Of a DNA stretch of 6,733 nt, positions 6,672 through 6,733 are shown piece after piece. Every line of letters begins with the position of its first letter. Within the stretch, counting starts at the first letter, position 1. Origin of the DNA: Phenylobacterium sp. (GTDB lineage Bacteria; Pseudomonadota; Alphaproteobacteria; Caulobacterales; Caulobacteraceae); assembly GCA_028291285.1 (NCBI GenBank), contig JAQGIJ010000350.1:1-6733 (forward strand), given 5' to 3'. Below the pieces are notes generated by a model that had not been told where the DNA came from, made no database searches, and worked only from the letters and a program-made list of their open reading frames with translations. The translations under genes were made by a program, and so were the position numbers.

Positions 6672-6733
6672 ATGAAAGCTCTGCCGAACATCCTCACCTC
6701 CATGCGCCTGGTCCTGGCGCTGTTCATGTTCGT
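6672..6733 (+). CDS. pgsA: CDP-diacylglycerol--glycerol-3-phosphate 3-phosphatidyltransferase, N-terminus only
   Basis: Only the first 20 codons are inside the window, reading MKALPNILTSMRLVLALFMF. The (L/I)PNxLTxxR opening followed at once by a hydrophobic helix is the hallmark N-terminus of PgsA. This inner-membrane enzyme makes phosphatidylglycerol phosphate from CDP-diacylglycerol and glycerol 3-phosphate, the committed step to phosphatidylglycerol and cardiolipin. The catalytic CDP-alcohol phosphotransferase motif lies beyond the window and cannot be checked. The neighbourhood supports the call, since pgsA commonly sits next to uvrC, which is upstream on the same strand here. The 50-bp gap to the PBP gene, without a visible terminator, allows read-through from the PBP gene. 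Other CDP-alcohol phosphotransferases cannot be fully excluded from so short a stretch. Confidence 0.8.
   Translation, partial: MKALPNILTSMRLVLALFMF

Overview
The window is very GC-rich (roughly 70% by eye, with strong G/C at third codon positions) and densely coding. The uvrC and pgsA families, a DGPF/YCII protein, a periplasmic tetratricopeptide (TPR) protein with an alphaproteobacterial-style N-terminus, and a short bifunctional penicillin-binding protein all suggest an alphaproteobacterium, most likely a Caulobacterales member (Caulobacter or Phenylobacterium type). That assignment is an inference from composition and gene style; there is no rRNA or other taxonomic marker here.

Layout. 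Bases 1-483 (+) are the 3' half of an alpha/beta-hydrolase gene cut by the window edge. Bases 534-2399 (+) are a complete uvrC, the nucleotide-excision-repair endonuclease subunit. It has no usable Shine-Dalgarno sequence, and a -10-like box sits just upstream of its ATG, so it may be read from a leaderless mRNA. A 143-bp gap follows, then a small DGPF/YCII-family gene (2543-2968, +). Tail-to-tail with it, overlapping by 11 bp, is a 515-residue exported protein made of about 13 consecutive TPRs (2958-4505, -), for which I prefer a GTG start at 4505 over the upstream ATG at 4604. A 166-bp divergent intergenic region leads to a class A penicillin-binding protein (4672-6621, +) with a transmembrane anchor, a GT51 glycosyltransferase domain and a transpeptidase domain. 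The first 62 bases of pgsA (6672-6733, +) end the window.

How the genes relate. uvrC and pgsA are immediate neighbours in Escherichia coli and related bacteria. Here they keep the same strand but are separated by a block of about 4.3 kb holding the YCII, TPR and PBP genes. The TPR protein and the PBP are divergently transcribed and both are predicted to act at the periplasmic face, so a shared role in cell-wall synthesis is possible but unproven. No mobile element, CRISPR array, tRNA, rRNA or clear intrinsic terminator was seen. The window looks like ordinary chromosomal housekeeping sequence; the points worth a second look are start-site choices, altered residues in a conserved GT51 motif, the gene order, and the divergent TPR/PBP pair.
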